A DNA stretch of 64,000 nucleotides from Gemmatimonadaceae bacterium (GCA_020851455.1 JADZCT010000033.1:124001-188000), one strand, 5' to 3'; positions 1 to 9,332 are shown, numbered from the stretch's first letter. A program made the numbers and translations. Notes: a model not told the origin generated them from the sequence alone.

Positions 1-31
1 AACGGTGGTAGCCATATGGGGAGCCGGTGGG

Positions 32-1369
32 TCAGGGAAGGTCGGTAATGGTGCCCTGGGCGCGAGCGAGCGATACGCGCGCGAGCTGCAGCGACGCGCG
101 GGCGTCTATCGCCTGCGTGCGCGCGGCGTTGAGGGCGAGTTGTGCGGTGATCACGTCGGCGTTGCCGGTGACTCCGGCACTGAACCTGTCGCGCGCCTGC
201 GAGAGTTCCTGCCCGGCCAGGGAGACGCGTTCTTCGGAGGCAACGAGCAACTCGCTTGCCGCCTTGAGGTCGAGCAGCGCGGAACTGACGTCGGCGGCAA
301 CCTGCTCTTCGAGGTCGCGCCGCTGGACGTCCGCCTGCCGCACGGCCAGCCGGGCTTCGTCGTTCCTGCTCGTCCGGCGGAAGCCGTCGAAGACCGGAAC
401 GGAGAGTTGCAACCCCCACGTGTAAGTGGAGAGCATGTGCTGCGTGGCCTTGCCGGTGACGCCCTGGTCAACGTAGAGCGAGAGGGCAGGGAGCGCGTCG
501 GCGCGCGCGGCCTGCAGCGAACGTTCGGCGGCGAGCGCTTCAGCGTTTGCGGCGGCCAGGTCGGCGCGCGAGGCGGAGGCGGTACGCATGGCCGCGGTGG
601 CGTCCGGAAGTTCCGTGACGGCGGCCGCGGGCAGTGAATCGGCCAGCGCGATCGTGGTGCCGAGCGGGAGTCCCGCGGCGCGGGCCAGGCTGATCTGGTT
701 GCGGTCGCGCTCGGCGCGCGCGGCGATCAACTGGCTGTGGGTCACGGAGAGCTGTGCCTGCGCGCGCGTGACGTCGAGCGCCACGCCGACTCCGGCGTCG
801 AGTTGCGCCCGCGCGATGCCGAGGAGGTCAGCTGCGAGCGATGAATCGGCCGAGAGCGCTGCGAGGAGCGCCTCGGCGTGCGCTGCGCGCACGTAAGCCG
901 CCGCGGCGGCAGCCGCTGCCTGTTGCGCGACGCTGTTTGCCTGTTGCGCGCTCGCGTCGTGCGATGCTTCCGCTGCCCGCAGCCGCGCAAAGGCGGACGG
1001 GTTCAGGAGCGACTGCTGCAGCGAACCGCGCAGATCCCATGTCTTGACTGGCCCAAGCACCTGGCCGTTCGGGTCGAACATTGACTTGCCCGTCGCCGGG
1101 TCGGCGAACGAAATGCCGAAGCTCGCGCTGTTGAATGTGCGCTCGCCGTCGCTCGCGACTGCGCCAACGTTGGGGAGGAAACTCGCTTTCTGCTGACGGA
1201 CGCGTTGGGCGGCCTGGTCGCGCCGGAGGCGCGCTGCTTCGGGCCCCGCGGTTCGTTCGACGGCCATTCGCGCCGCGCCGCCCATGGTGAGCGTAACGGG
1301 CGTTTGTGCCACCGCGGCGGTAGCGAGCAGCGCCGTGGCCGTGATCGAGAGGATGAGTGTTCGCGTCAT
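32..1369 (-). CDS. TolC-family outer membrane efflux protein
   Basis: Outer membrane channel component of a tripartite efflux or type I secretion system. The 445-residue protein starts with a signal peptide (about residues 1-21, ending AVA-Q). Long Ala/Gln/Arg-rich helical stretches typical of the paired OEP repeats follow, with a LxxxVxxARAQL-like heptad segment near the middle. The length is normal for TolC/OprM-type proteins. Its ATG overlaps the stop of the upstream tetR gene by 4 bp, so the two are translationally coupled. Transcription runs off the left edge of the window, where an adaptor and pump gene would be expected. The substrate is unknown. Confidence 0.88.
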   Translation of the reverse strand: MTRTLILSITATALLATAAVAQTPVTLTMGGAARMAVERTAGPEAARLRRDQAAQRVRQQKASFLPNVGAVASDGERTFNSASFGISFADPATGKSMFDPNGQVLGPVKTWDLRGSLQQSLLNPSAFARLRAAEASHDASAQQANSVAQQAAAAAAAAYVRAAHAEALLAALSADSSLAADLLGIARAQLDAGVGVALDVTRAQAQLSVTHSQLIAARAERDRNQISLARAAGLPLGTTIALADSLPAAAVTELPDATAAMRTASASRADLAAANAEALAAERSLQAARADALPALSLYVDQGVTGKATQHMLSTYTWGLQLSVPVFDGFRRTSRNDEARLAVRQADVQRRDLEEQVAADVSSALLDLKAASELLVASEERVSLAGQELSQARDRFSAGVTGNADVITAQLALNAARTQAIDARASLQLARVSLARAQGTITDLP

Positions 1370-2040
1370 TGATTGGCGTCCGGCTCCGGGCGCAGGGCAT
1401 GGAAGACGAAGTCAACTATTGCGTCGGCGTGGGTGGCGCGGCTGATCTCGACGCCGGAACTCGTGGGCAGCGGGGTATGCGACCAAAGCGTGGTGGTGAG
1501 GATGATCGCCTTGATGATCGAGAGTGCCTCGGCCGGATCCAGTCTCCTGAACTCGCCTATATCCATGCCGCGTCGAAGAATTCCGCCAAGTACCGAGTTG
1601 CCCGCGCTGATCACCTCGTCGTAATAGAAGGCGGCGAGGTCCCGGTGTTTGTGGAGTTCAGTCATCACGAGGCGGATCCATCCCGCCGCGCCCGGGTGCG
1701 CGTGGTGCGTGAGCTGTAAGCGGATGTAGCGCTCGAGCTGTTCGCGCGGCGTGCCCGTGTCGAGGGCGCGTTCGACTTCGCGCATCCGGGGCACCAGCAG
1801 TTGGCGGACGACTTCGCGGAACAGGTCTTCCTTGCTCTGAAAGTAGAGGTAGATGGTGCCCTTCGAGACGCCCGCGCGCGCCGCGATGTCTTCGAGCTTG
1901 GCGCCTGCGATCCCGTTCTCTCCGAACGCTTCGATGGCGGCGACGAGGATCTGTTGCGGGCGTTCTTCCGGGAGCCGCCGCCACTTGGGGTCGGCGGTGG
2001 TTACTGGTGGTATGGAGGGCCTGACTGACTTTTCAGTCAT
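1366..2040 (-). CDS. TetR/AcrR-family transcriptional regulator
   Basis: Probable local repressor of the efflux operon. The 224-residue protein has an N-terminal TetR-type helix-turn-helix (about residues 31-77) with the family signature GVSKGTIYLYFQSKEDL. The C-terminal part is a helical ligand-binding and dimerisation domain. The gene overlaps the following tolC-like gene by 4 bp. The ATG lies inside a strong palindrome (2022-2039), so the first codons double as a probable operator, which suggests autoregulation. No effector can be assigned. Confidence 0.88.
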   Translation of the reverse strand: MTEKSVRPSIPPVTTADPKWRRLPEERPQQILVAAIEAFGENGIAGAKLEDIAARAGVSKGTIYLYFQSKEDLFREVVRQLLVPRMREVERALDTGTPREQLERYIRLQLTHHAHPGAAGWIRLVMTELHKHRDLAAFYYDEVISAGNSVLGGILRRGMDIGEFRRLDPAEALSIIKAIILTTTLWSHTPLPTSSGVEISRATHADAIVDFVFHALRPEPDANQ

Positions 2041-2053
2041 TTCGTAATGAAAT
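2022..2053. promoter_or_regulatory. Two adjacent palindromes at the tetR start, probable TetR operator
   Basis: TGACTGA (2022-2028), CTTT, TCAGTCA (2033-2039) is a perfect 7-bp inverted repeat. It is followed at once by ATTTC-GTAAT-GAAAT (2039-2053). The first repeat includes the tetR start codon. Symmetric sites of this kind are typical TetR-family operators. Binding here would block initiation of the regulator-efflux operon. Only the symmetry is directly seen; function is inferred. Confidence 0.5.
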
Positions 2054-2254
2054 AAACGACACGAACATAGAGCCAGGATGAACGGTAACTTACCGTCCGG
2101 CCGTTTATTGGATGAAATGGCGACGAATCCTATGGATGCGGGCTACGGGACCGAGGAAGGCGGCCCGGCAGAAGGACTGGGGCCGATCCAGCGGGCAGGA
2201 GGCGTGCCCGGCTCTTCTGATGAGGAACCAGGCGCGCCAGCTTTGGGGCAGCCG

Positions 2255-3505
2255 CTACCGCTTTGCGCCCGCTGGTTGGTGAAGCGTCCAGTGGGCCGCC
2301 CACGCAGCCAACCCCTCCTCCGGCATCGGCTTGGCGATGAAGTAGCCCTGCATCCGGTCGCACCCGAGACTCTGGAGCAGGTCCCAGTCGTCGCGCTGCT
2401 GCACGCCCTCGGCCACCGAAGTCATTCCAAGGTTGCGGGCGAGCGCGATGCTGGCTTCGGCGACCGATCGCTTACTGGGCGATTGCGCCGCGCCGTTGGC
2501 GAACTGCTTGTCGATCTTGAGCACGTCGAACGGGAGGCGGCGGAGCTGGGTCAGCCCCGAATGGCCGGTGCCGAAGTCGTCTATCGCGAGCGAGAAGCCC
2601 TTGAGGCGGAGCCGGGTTGCGACGTCGAGCATGCGCAGCGCGTCGTTCGCTATGGATCGCTCGGTGAGCTCGAGCGTCACCTGGGTGGCCTCCACTCCTG
2701 CTGCCTGAACCTCGGCGAGCAGTCGCTCCGGGAGGTCAACGCGGTCGAACGCCTTGGCGTGCACATTGATCGAGACGTGGATCGGCTGCCCGCCAGTGCT
2801 CCATCGGCCGGCAAACGCGAGAACCTCGCGGAGGGAAGTGGCCAGCAGCCACTCGCCGAGGGTATCGGACTCCTCGCAGATACCGGTGAACACGTCGGGC
2901 CCCACCAGGCCGTGCGCAGGGTGTGACCAGCGAACCAGCGCCTCCACGCCGGTGAAGTCGCCGGACTTCATGCCGATGATGGGTTGGTACAGCACCTGCA
3001 GCTTTCCCTCGGTGAGCAGCCGGCGGAGCGTATCGTGCGAGATGTGCGGCGGTGCTGGCGCGTCGGCGCGTGACTCTTCGACGGCGGCGAGCAACAGAGG
3101 GCGCAGCTTGTCTGCGTTGAGCGGCTTCGCCACGGTTCCCAGCACCCGCAGTCCGAGCTCAGAAGCGAACATCGCCGACGTCTCCAGCACCCGGTCGCCT
3201 TCCATGGTCGAAATGATGACCGCGGCCTGCGCCCGTACTGCCGACAGCGCGCGAAGGAACTCGACGCCGTCAATGTTCGGCATCTTGAGGTCGCAGATGA
3301 TGACGTCGAACTCCGCGCCTGGTTCGGTTACGAGGGCGAGCGCGGAACGGCCGTCCTCTGCTTCCGACACCCGTGTAACCTCGAACTGGCCGAGTGTCCG
3401 GCGAATCCACTTGCGAACGTGCTCCTGGTCGTCCACGACGAGGACGCGCAGCGTGCTGAAGCGGAGCTGCTGGTCGGGGTTGGCGTCGAGCGTGGCTACC
3501 GTCAT
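2255..3505 (-). CDS. Response regulator with EAL domain, c-di-GMP phosphodiesterase
   Basis: Cytoplasmic two-domain protein of 416 residues from the ATG at 3505; a TTG at 3559 would add 18 residues. The receiver domain (about 16-140) has the acidic pair D25/D26 and phospho-acceptor D72 in CDLKMPN. The EAL domain (about 155-400) keeps EALVRW, the Asn in INVHAKAF, LELTERS, IDDFGTGHS, LKIDKQF and VAEGVQ. Metal-binding and catalytic residues therefore look intact, and c-di-GMP hydrolysis is likely. It sits divergently from the chemotaxis block and has a sigma-28-like promoter, so it may lower c-di-GMP in motile cells. The cognate kinase is unknown; neighbours at 3.7 and 13 kb are candidates. Confidence 0.87.
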   Translation of the reverse strand: MTVATLDANPDQQLRFSTLRVLVVDDQEHVRKWIRRTLGQFEVTRVSEAEDGRSALALVTEPGAEFDVIICDLKMPNIDGVEFLRALSAVRAQAAVIISTMEGDRVLETSAMFASELGLRVLGTVAKPLNADKLRPLLLAAVEESRADAPAPPHISHDTLRRLLTEGKLQVLYQPIIGMKSGDFTGVEALVRWSHPAHGLVGPDVFTGICEESDTLGEWLLATSLREVLAFAGRWSTGGQPIHVSINVHAKAFDRVDLPERLLAEVQAAGVEATQVTLELTERSIANDALRMLDVATRLRLKGFSLAIDDFGTGHSGLTQLRRLPFDVLKIDKQFANGAAQSPSKRSVAEASIALARNLGMTSVAEGVQQRDDWDLLQSLGCDRMQGYFIAKPMPEEGLAAWAAHWTLHQPAGAKR

Positions 3506-3586
3506 GTAAGCATTCCCGCGGAAGGCCGCAACGGCGGGTGCCTTGCCATCTTGCGGCAATGAAGGCGATGGAGGATCCTGCGTCGA

Positions 3587-3613
3587 GTATCGGCAGGGAT
3601 CGCCAGCGGGTTA
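3587..3613 (-). promoter_or_regulatory. Sigma-28-like promoter for the REC-EAL gene
   Basis: On the minus strand, TAACCCGC (3613-3606), an 11-base spacer and GCCGATAC (3594-3587) match the spacing of FliA promoters. The -10 element matches 7 of 8 bases of GCCGATAA. The predicted start near 3580 leaves a leader of about 75 nt before the ATG at 3505. Confidence 0.5.
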
Positions 3614-3648
3614 ACAGCTGGGTACGCCAGCGGGTTGACAGCGGGGTC
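3601..3648. repeat. Two-copy 24-bp tandem direct repeat between divergent genes
   Basis: Units at 3601-3624 and 3625-3648 both begin CGCCAGCGGGTT and differ at only three positions. The first unit contains part of the spacer and the -35 region of the sigma-28-like promoter reading to the left. The second unit duplicates that -35 half without a -10. It could be a regulator-binding site or a simple duplication. Confidence 0.6.
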
Positions 3649-3676
3649 CGCCTGCCAGCGGCCGATGCTAAGGGCA

Positions 3677-4771
3677 ATGGCACCAGATACGATGGCTGCT
3701 GCCGGACTGCCCGAAGCGCTTGTCCGCGAGGCGCCGGTGGCGGTTCTCGTGTACGACGTGGAGAGTGGCGCCTGTACGGCGACGAGCCGCGGGGCGGATG
3801 CGATGCTCGGCGTAGGTGCAGATGGGCTCACGGCCCCACCGCTCGTGGCTGGGGCGTGGTGGAAGCCGCCCGCGCTGATTGATGCCATGCGCGACTCGTT
3901 GGCGTCCGGCACTACCGTGGCGCACGTCGAGGGCGTGACTGCTCCGGGAGGCGCGGCCATGATCCTGTCCTACCGCATCCAGCCAGCCGCCGCGGATGGC
4001 CGCGCGTTGCTGTTCACATGGGTAGAGGACGTTACGCATCGCGATGATTGCGGTGAATGGCGGATCGCGGCTGAACGAAATGACGTTGTCGTCGGGGTGG
4101 TCGGCGACATCGCCCATCAGTTCGACAACCTGCTGACGGTGATCACGAGCTACGGCGGCCTGATGCGCCATGCGATGCCGGCCGACGATCCATCGCGAGC
4201 GGACCTGGATGAGATCCTGAGCGCGGCCGAGTCGGCAATCGCGCTGTCGGCGGAGTTCAGGACACTGCGGCGCACGCGCGGGGGGCGTGTCGAGCCGGTG
4301 GATCTTGGCGAAGTCGTCCTGCGGGTCGTGCGCATCCTGAAGCGGCTGGCCGGGCCGGGCGCGTCGCTGCGGGTGCAGCCGCCGCCCGGCGGCGGTTGCG
4401 TCGTTGAGGCCAACCCTGCGGACGTCGAGCATGCACTCGTCAATGCGCTGCTGCTGGCAAGGGAACTCGCTGACGGGCAAGGCGTGCTGGATCTGTCGGT
4501 GCAACGCCGCGAGGGAGGCCAGGGCGGCGAATGCTGCGTGTTGATCGGCCTCCCGCAGCCGGTTGCGGCTCCGGGCGATACGTCGCGACTGAATGGCCTT
4601 GCGGCCTCGTTCCTGCGGGGGCCAGCGTCGGCCAGCAGGTACGGTAGCGGGTTATCGCTTGCGGAGCGGGTCGTGCGCGGGTGCGGCGGAAGTCTGCGCA
4701 TCGCGGCGCCTTCAGGCGCTGCAGCGACGGTGGAACTGGCGTTTCCGGCGGAACTGCCGCGGGGGCGCTGA
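3677..4771 (+). CDS. Degenerate sensor histidine kinase-like protein
   Basis: About 364 residues from the ATG at 3677; alternatives are ATG 3665, ATG 3692 and TTG 3635. The N-terminal region (about 100 residues) is PAS-like. It is followed by an H-box, DIAHQFDNLLTVI, of the HisKA type shared with HDFNNLLT kinases. The rest should be the ATP-binding domain, but the N-box region reads HALVNALLLAREL and no clear DxGxG box is visible. ATP binding may therefore be lost or altered. It precedes cheA by 128 bp. It may serve as a phosphotransfer or scaffold protein for nearby response regulators. Confidence 0.6.
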   Translation: MAPDTMAAAGLPEALVREAPVAVLVYDVESGACTATSRGADAMLGVGADGLTAPPLVAGAWWKPPALIDAMRDSLASGTTVAHVEGVTAPGGAAMILSYRIQPAAADGRALLFTWVEDVTHRDDCGEWRIAAERNDVVVGVVGDIAHQFDNLLTVITSYGGLMRHAMPADDPSRADLDEILSAAESAIALSAEFRTLRRTRGGRVEPVDLGEVVLRVVRILKRLAGPGASLRVQPPPGGGCVVEANPADVEHALVNALLLARELADGQGVLDLSVQRREGGQGGECCVLIGLPQPVAAPGDTSRLNGLAASFLRGPASASRYGSGLSLAERVVRGCGGSLRIAAPSGAAATVELAFPAELPRGR

Positions 4772-4798
4772 GCCACCGCGGCAGGACGCGGCCGCCGG

Positions 4799-4826
4799 TC
4801 AAGTTTGGGGAACCCCGTGCCGATGC
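4799..4826 (+). promoter_or_regulatory. Sigma-28-like promoter upstream of cheA
   Basis: TCAAGTTT (4799-4806), a 12-base spacer containing GGGGAACCCC, and GCCGATGC (4819-4826). The -35 matches 7 of 8 bases of TAAAGTTT and the -10 matches 6 of 8. The predicted start is near 4833, about 67-73 nt before the cheA start. It would place the chemotaxis operon in the late, FliA-dependent class. Confidence 0.6.
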
Positions 4827-4899
4827 TTCCGGGTGATGGTCTTGCGCTCAGCGCGCCGCAGGAGGAACGCGGCGCATCACCTCCGGATGGCCTGGCACA

Positions 4900-7140
4900 G
4901 TGGACATGGACGCTTCCCTGGACAACAGCGACATCGTCAAGGATTTCCTGATCGAGAGCTACGAAGGGCTCGACCAGGTTGACCGCGATCTTGTGGCACT
5001 CGAAGACCTGCCCTCCGATACGGAACTGCTGAACCGCATCTTCCGATGCGTTCACACCGTCAAGGGAACCTGCGGGTTCCTGGGGTTCTCGAAGCTCGAG
5101 GCGGTGACGCACGTTGGCGAGAGCCTGCTCTCGAAGCTGCGCGACGGCGTGCTGGTCGTGACGCCCGGGCTTGCGAGTGCGCTTCTCTCGCTCGTTGATG
5201 CGATTCGCGAGATGCTCGGGCACATCGAGGCCGACGGCTCGGAAGGCGACGGGGACTACATCGCGCTGACTACGGAGCTGAATCGGTTCCTCGCCGCGGC
5301 CGCTCCGCCAAACCCGCAGCAGGCGCAATCAGCGAGCCCGCCTTCGGCGGCGCCGGATCTGCCGTCTGTGGCGTCAACGCACGCCGTTGGCACCCCGCAA
5401 GCGCCGGCGCGCGCGTCAACCGCGGTTCACGACGCCGCTGAAGCCGGAGCAGATGGCAAGAGTGGCGGCGTCGCGGACACGAGCATTCGCGTTGACGTCG
5501 GCCTGCTCGACAAGCTGATGACGGCGGTCGGTGAGCTGGTGCTCGCGCGCAACCAGATCCTTCAATACGCCGCGGCCAGCTCCCAGGGGACGGCTTTCCT
5601 CGCAGCCACGCAACGGCTGAACCTGCTGACCACGGAGCTGCAGGAAGGGGTGATGAAGACCCGGATGCAGCCCATCGGGAATATCTGGAGCAAGCTCCCG
5701 CGGGTCGTGCGCGACCTATCGGTTGCGTGCGGCAAGCAGATGCGCCTCGAGATGGACGGCCAGGAGACCGAGCTCGACAAGACTATAATCGAAGCCATCA
5801 AGGATCCGCTCACGCATATCGTCCGCAACGCAGTGGATCACGGGATCGAAGCGCCGTCCGAGCGTGTGGAGCGCGGCAAGGCTGCGGAGGGCGTGCTGCA
5901 ACTGCGCGCCTTCCATGAGGGCGGGCAGGTCAACATCGAGATCACGGACGATGGGCGCGGACTCGATCCCGAGCGGCTCAAGGCCAAGGCGGTTGAAAAG
6001 GGTTTCCTCGGCGCCGAGCATGCGCAGAGACTGAGCGACCGCGAGGCGTTGAATCTCATCTTTGCCGCCGGCTTCTCGACGGCAGCGAAGGTCACGAACA
6101 TTTCCGGGCGTGGCGCGGGAATGGACGTAGTTCGCTCGAACATCGAGCGCATCGGTGGGACGGTTGACGTCCAGAGCGTACTCGGCCAGGGCGCCACCGT
6201 GCGGATCAAGATTCCACTCACGCTCGCCATCATCCCGGCGCTCGTAGTGTCGTGCTCAGGCGCGCGCTACGCGATTCCGCAGGTGAATCTCGTCGAACTG
6301 GTGCGGCACGAGGCGCGCGATGGTGGTTTGGGCCTGGAGCGCATTCACGGCGCGCCTGTGTACCGGCTGCGCGACAACCTCTTGCCGCTCGTGTTTCTGC
6401 GGAGCGCCCTCGGCGCGGACGCCAATGAGGCGGAGGCGCTCAACATCGTCGTGCTCCAGGCCGACGGGCACATCTTCGGGCTCGTCGTGGACCAGATCAA
6501 TGACACTACCGAGATCGTCGTGAAGCCGCTCAGCAAGCACTTGCAGGGAATCGCGACCTTTGCGGGCGCGACAATCATGGGTGACGGGCGGGTTGCGCTG
6601 ATTCTCGACACGATGGGCCTTGCGCAGAACGGTCACGTCATCGCCGACAGCACAGATCGCGCGGTGCGCGAGCAGGCGTGCAAGGTCGAAGAGGGCGCCT
6701 CGCGTCAGACGCTGCTCATCTGTGGCAGCGGCGATGGGCGGCGTGTTGCGATCCCGCTCTCGAGCGTCGCGCGACTGGAGATCTTCCGCCGTTCGCTCAT
6801 CGAGTGGACCGGCGAGAACGAGGTGGTGCAGTATCGGAATCAGATTCTGCCGCTCCTGCCTCTCTCGCGCCTCGTGGGCCTCACGGCGAACATCTCCGAT
6901 GCGGAATCGGTGCCCGTTGTGGTGTATGGCGATTCAGGGCGCGCGGTGGGGCTCAAGGTGGACAGCATCCTCGACATCGTGGAGGAGTCCGTCAACCTCG
7001 AGCACGCGATTGGACGCGAAGGAGTTCTGGGTGCTGCAGTCGTGCAAGCGAAGGTCACGGACGTGCTCGACATCGCGGGCATCGTGCGGCGAGGGGCGCC
7101 GTGGCTCGAAGACAACACCGATCAGCGTGAGGTCGCCTGA
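4900..7140 (+). CDS. cheA: Chemotaxis histidine kinase CheA with two CheW-like domains
   Basis: Central kinase of the chemoreceptor array, 746 residues from the GTG at 4900 (an in-frame ATG lies at 4906). The P1/HPt domain carries phospho-acceptor H52 in VHTVKGTCGFLGF. An Ala/Pro-rich linker covers about 130-190. The P3 dimerisation domain is at about 198-255. The P4 ATPase (about 256-440) has HIVRNAVDHGIE, DDGRGLD and ISGRGAGMD. Two CheW-like modules follow, at about 441-578 and 603-732, where most CheA proteins have one. No separate P2 domain is obvious. It heads cheA-cheW-MCP-cheY-cheB-cheR-cheX and would phosphorylate CheY and CheB. Confidence 0.97.
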   Translation: MDMDASLDNSDIVKDFLIESYEGLDQVDRDLVALEDLPSDTELLNRIFRCVHTVKGTCGFLGFSKLEAVTHVGESLLSKLRDGVLVVTPGLASALLSLVDAIREMLGHIEADGSEGDGDYIALTTELNRFLAAAAPPNPQQAQSASPPSAAPDLPSVASTHAVGTPQAPARASTAVHDAAEAGADGKSGGVADTSIRVDVGLLDKLMTAVGELVLARNQILQYAAASSQGTAFLAATQRLNLLTTELQEGVMKTRMQPIGNIWSKLPRVVRDLSVACGKQMRLEMDGQETELDKTIIEAIKDPLTHIVRNAVDHGIEAPSERVERGKAAEGVLQLRAFHEGGQVNIEITDDGRGLDPERLKAKAVEKGFLGAEHAQRLSDREALNLIFAAGFSTAAKVTNISGRGAGMDVVRSNIERIGGTVDVQSVLGQGATVRIKIPLTLAIIPALVVSCSGARYAIPQVNLVELVRHEARDGGLGLERIHGAPVYRLRDNLLPLVFLRSALGADANEAEALNIVVLQADGHIFGLVVDQINDTTEIVVKPLSKHLQGIATFAGATIMGDGRVALILDTMGLAQNGHVIADSTDRAVREQACKVEEGASRQTLLICGSGDGRRVAIPLSSVARLEIFRRSLIEWTGENEVVQYRNQILPLLPLSRLVGLTANISDAESVPVVVYGDSGRAVGLKVDSILDIVEESVNLEHAIGREGVLGAAVVQAKVTDVLDIAGIVRRGAPWLEDNTDQREVA

Positions 7141-7142
7141 CA

Positions 7143-7598
7143 ATGTCCGACATGCAGCAATACTGCACGTTCGTGCTCGACGACTTCCTCGTGGGCGTGG
7201 AAGTGGGGCGGGTCCAGGAGATCATCCGCTACCAGGAGATGACGCCCGTGCCACTGGCGCACCGCGTTGTCCAGGGCTTGATCAACCTGCGCGGGCAAAT
7301 CGTCACGGCGCTCGATCTGCGCCGCCGCCTCGGGCTGCGCGAGCGGCCTGCTGGCCGGCACCCCACGAACGTCGTGGTGCGCACCACTGACGGCGCGGTC
7401 AGCTTCCTGGTGGATGAAATCGGGGATGTAGTCGAGGTGGACGACGGCTCATTCGAACGGCCGCCCGAGACGCTGGGTGGTATCGCACGCCAGTTGATAG
7501 TTGGTGCGCACAAGCTGCGCGACCGCCTGCTGCTGGTACTCGATGCCGACCGCGCTGCGAACCTCCGCGTGGACGGAGAGGAGGAACGCTCTGGCTAG
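7143..7598 (+). CDS. cheW: Chemotaxis coupling protein CheW
   Basis: Adaptor of 151 residues linking chemoreceptors to CheA. It is a single CheW domain: the N-terminal strand CTFVLDDFLVGVEVGRVQEI, then GLINLRGQIVTALDLR, FLVDEIGDVVEV and LLLVLDADR are the usual blocks. It starts 2 bp after the cheA stop and 72 bp before the MCP gene, so the three form one transcription unit. The size is normal for the family. Confidence 0.95.
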   Translation: MSDMQQYCTFVLDDFLVGVEVGRVQEIIRYQEMTPVPLAHRVVQGLINLRGQIVTALDLRRRLGLRERPAGRHPTNVVVRTTDGAVSFLVDEIGDVVEVDDGSFERPPETLGGIARQLIVGAHKLRDRLLLVLDADRAANLRVDGEEERSG

Positions 7599-7670
7599 AA
7601 CGCATGCCAACCCGGTCGCCTGGCGTAGTCCCTTCTTCTGTTCGCAACCCTTCAATCACGGTAGAGATCA

Positions 7671-9332
7671 ATGAAGCTCTCCATTCGACAGCAACTCCTT
7701 GGCGCGTTCGGGGTGACTCTCGCGGTCTTGCTCGGCGTGTCGCTCTTCCAGATACAGAAGATCCGCAGTGGGAACGAGAAGGCGGGAGTACTGCAGGCAA
7801 ACGTGGCAAAGCAGGATCTTACCGGCACGATCGCGACCAATTTCGCCCTTGGACGCCTCGCGATCTACCGAGCCCTGGCATCGGCGCCCGCGCAATATGA
7901 GGGGTTGGGCAGAGAGCTCGACAGTCTATCGCGCGCCACGCAAGCCAACATTGATTCACTGGCGAAGATTACGACGGGCGAAACCGCGGTATCGGTGAAG
8001 GAACTGGCGCCCGCCTGGAAGACATACGCGGACGCGCGCGGCGAGGGAATGCGGCTGATTCGCGCGGGCAGGCCTGACGAAGCCAAGAAAGTGATAACTG
8101 GCGCGGCGGCGGCCGCGTTTGCCATCGTAAACGAGAAGAACGCGAAGGTTACCCTCGCGATCACCAAAGACGCGGCAGACACATACGCGGCGGTGCAGGC
8201 AGAGGCGACGCGTGTCCTCTGGACCGTGACGATTGTCATCGCCCTGGTTGTCGTTGGCGTGATCGTCCTTGCCCTCTGGACCGCCGGGAAGATCACGAGG
8301 CCCCTGAACGAGACCGTGAACGTCCTCCAGCACGTCGCCGACGGCGACCTCACCCCCCGCCTCGTCGTGCGCTCCGAAGACGAAATCGGGCAGATGGGCG
8401 TGGCGCTCAACACGGCGCTCGAGTCCGTAAGCACGGCGATGGCGGCAATCGGGCAGAACGCGCAGGCACTGGCTTCATCGTCCGAAGAGCTGAGCGCCGT
8501 AAGCACGCAGATGGGCGGCAACGCAACTGAAACCTCCTCTCAGGCGAGCGTGGTGAGCGCCGCCGCCGAGCAGGTGAGCCGGAACGTGCAGACGGTGGCG
8601 ACCGGCACGGAGGAAATGAGCGCCAGCATCCGGGAGATCGCAAAGCACGCGACCGACGCCGCCAAGGTGGCCAACGCGGCGGTGACCGTAGCCGAGAGCA
8701 CGAACGCCAGCATCGGGAAGCTCGGCGAGTCGAGTGTCGAGATCGGCAACGTCATCAAGGTGATCACATCCATCGCGCAGCAGACGAACCTCCTCGCGCT
8801 GAACGCGACCATCGAAGCGGCGCGTGCCGGTGAGGCTGGCAAGGGCTTCGCGGTAGTGGCGAACGAAGTGAAGGAACTGGCCAAGGAGACAGCCAAGGCC
8901 ACGGAGGACATCAGCCAGAAGATCGAAGTGATTCAGGGCGATACGAAGTCGGCGATCGAGGCAATCACGCAGATCACCACGATCATCGCGCAGATCAACG
9001 ACGCGCAGACGACGATCGCGGGCGCCGTCGAAGAGCAGACAGCCACGACGAACGAGATGGCTCGCAACGTGGAGGAGGCGGCCAAGGGGAGCGCCGAGAT
9101 TGCGCAGAACATCACCGGGGTGGCGCAGGCAGCGGAGAGCACCTCGAGCGGAGCGGGCAACTCGCAGGTCGCGGCCAATGAGCTCGCGCGGATGGCAGCG
9201 GAGCTGCACGAGATCGTATCGCGGTTCAAGTTCGACCAGCAGGTGAAGGCCACGGCGCAGGCCGACGTGGTAGACCTGCGGTCACGGAAGGCCTCGGCCG
9301 GGGCAGCGCCAGCCGCGCGCCGCGCGGCGTAG
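7671..9332 (+). CDS. Methyl-accepting chemotaxis protein
   Basis: Transmembrane chemoreceptor of 553 residues. TM1 is at about residues 8-28, and a short periplasmic helical sensor (about 29-183) resembles the four-helix-bundle type. TM2 is at about 184-204, HAMP at about 205-257, and the coiled-coil signalling domain fills the rest. The hairpin tip [19 protein letters not shown] and the [14 protein letters not shown] segment are canonical. No C-terminal pentapeptide for CheR/CheB tethering is visible; the protein ends in an Ala/Arg tail. It is the only receptor gene in the window. The ligand is unknown. Confidence 0.95.
   Translation: MKLSIRQQLLGAFGVTLAVLLGVSLFQIQKIRSGNEKAGVLQANVAKQDLTGTIATNFALGRLAIYRALASAPAQYEGLGRELDSLSRATQANIDSLAKITTGETAVSVKELAPAWKTYADARGEGMRLIRAGRPDEAKKVITGAAAAAFAIVNEKNAKVTLAITKDAADTYAAVQAEATRVLWTVTIVIALVVVGVIVLALWTAGKITRPLNETVNVLQHVADGDLTPRLVVRSEDEIGQMGVALNTALESVSTAMAAIGQNAQALASSSEELSAVSTQMGGNATETSSQASVVSAAAEQVSRNVQTVATGTEEMSASIREIAKHATDAAKVANAAVTVAESTNASIGKLGESSVEIGNVIKVITSIAQQTNLLALNATIEAARAGEAGKGFAVVANEVKELAKETAKATEDISQKIEVIQGDTKSAIEAITQITTIIAQINDAQTTIAGAVEEQTATTNEMARNVEEAAKGSAEIAQNITGVAQAAESTSSGAGNSQVAANELARMAAELHEIVSRFKFDQQVKATAQADVVDLRSRKASAGAAPAARRAA

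Noticed and set aside
1-15. Start of a third efflux gene at the left edge (ATG at 15 on the minus strand)
   Set aside because: Five codons without a clear ribosome-binding site are not enough to support a feature, although an adaptor gene would be expected here.
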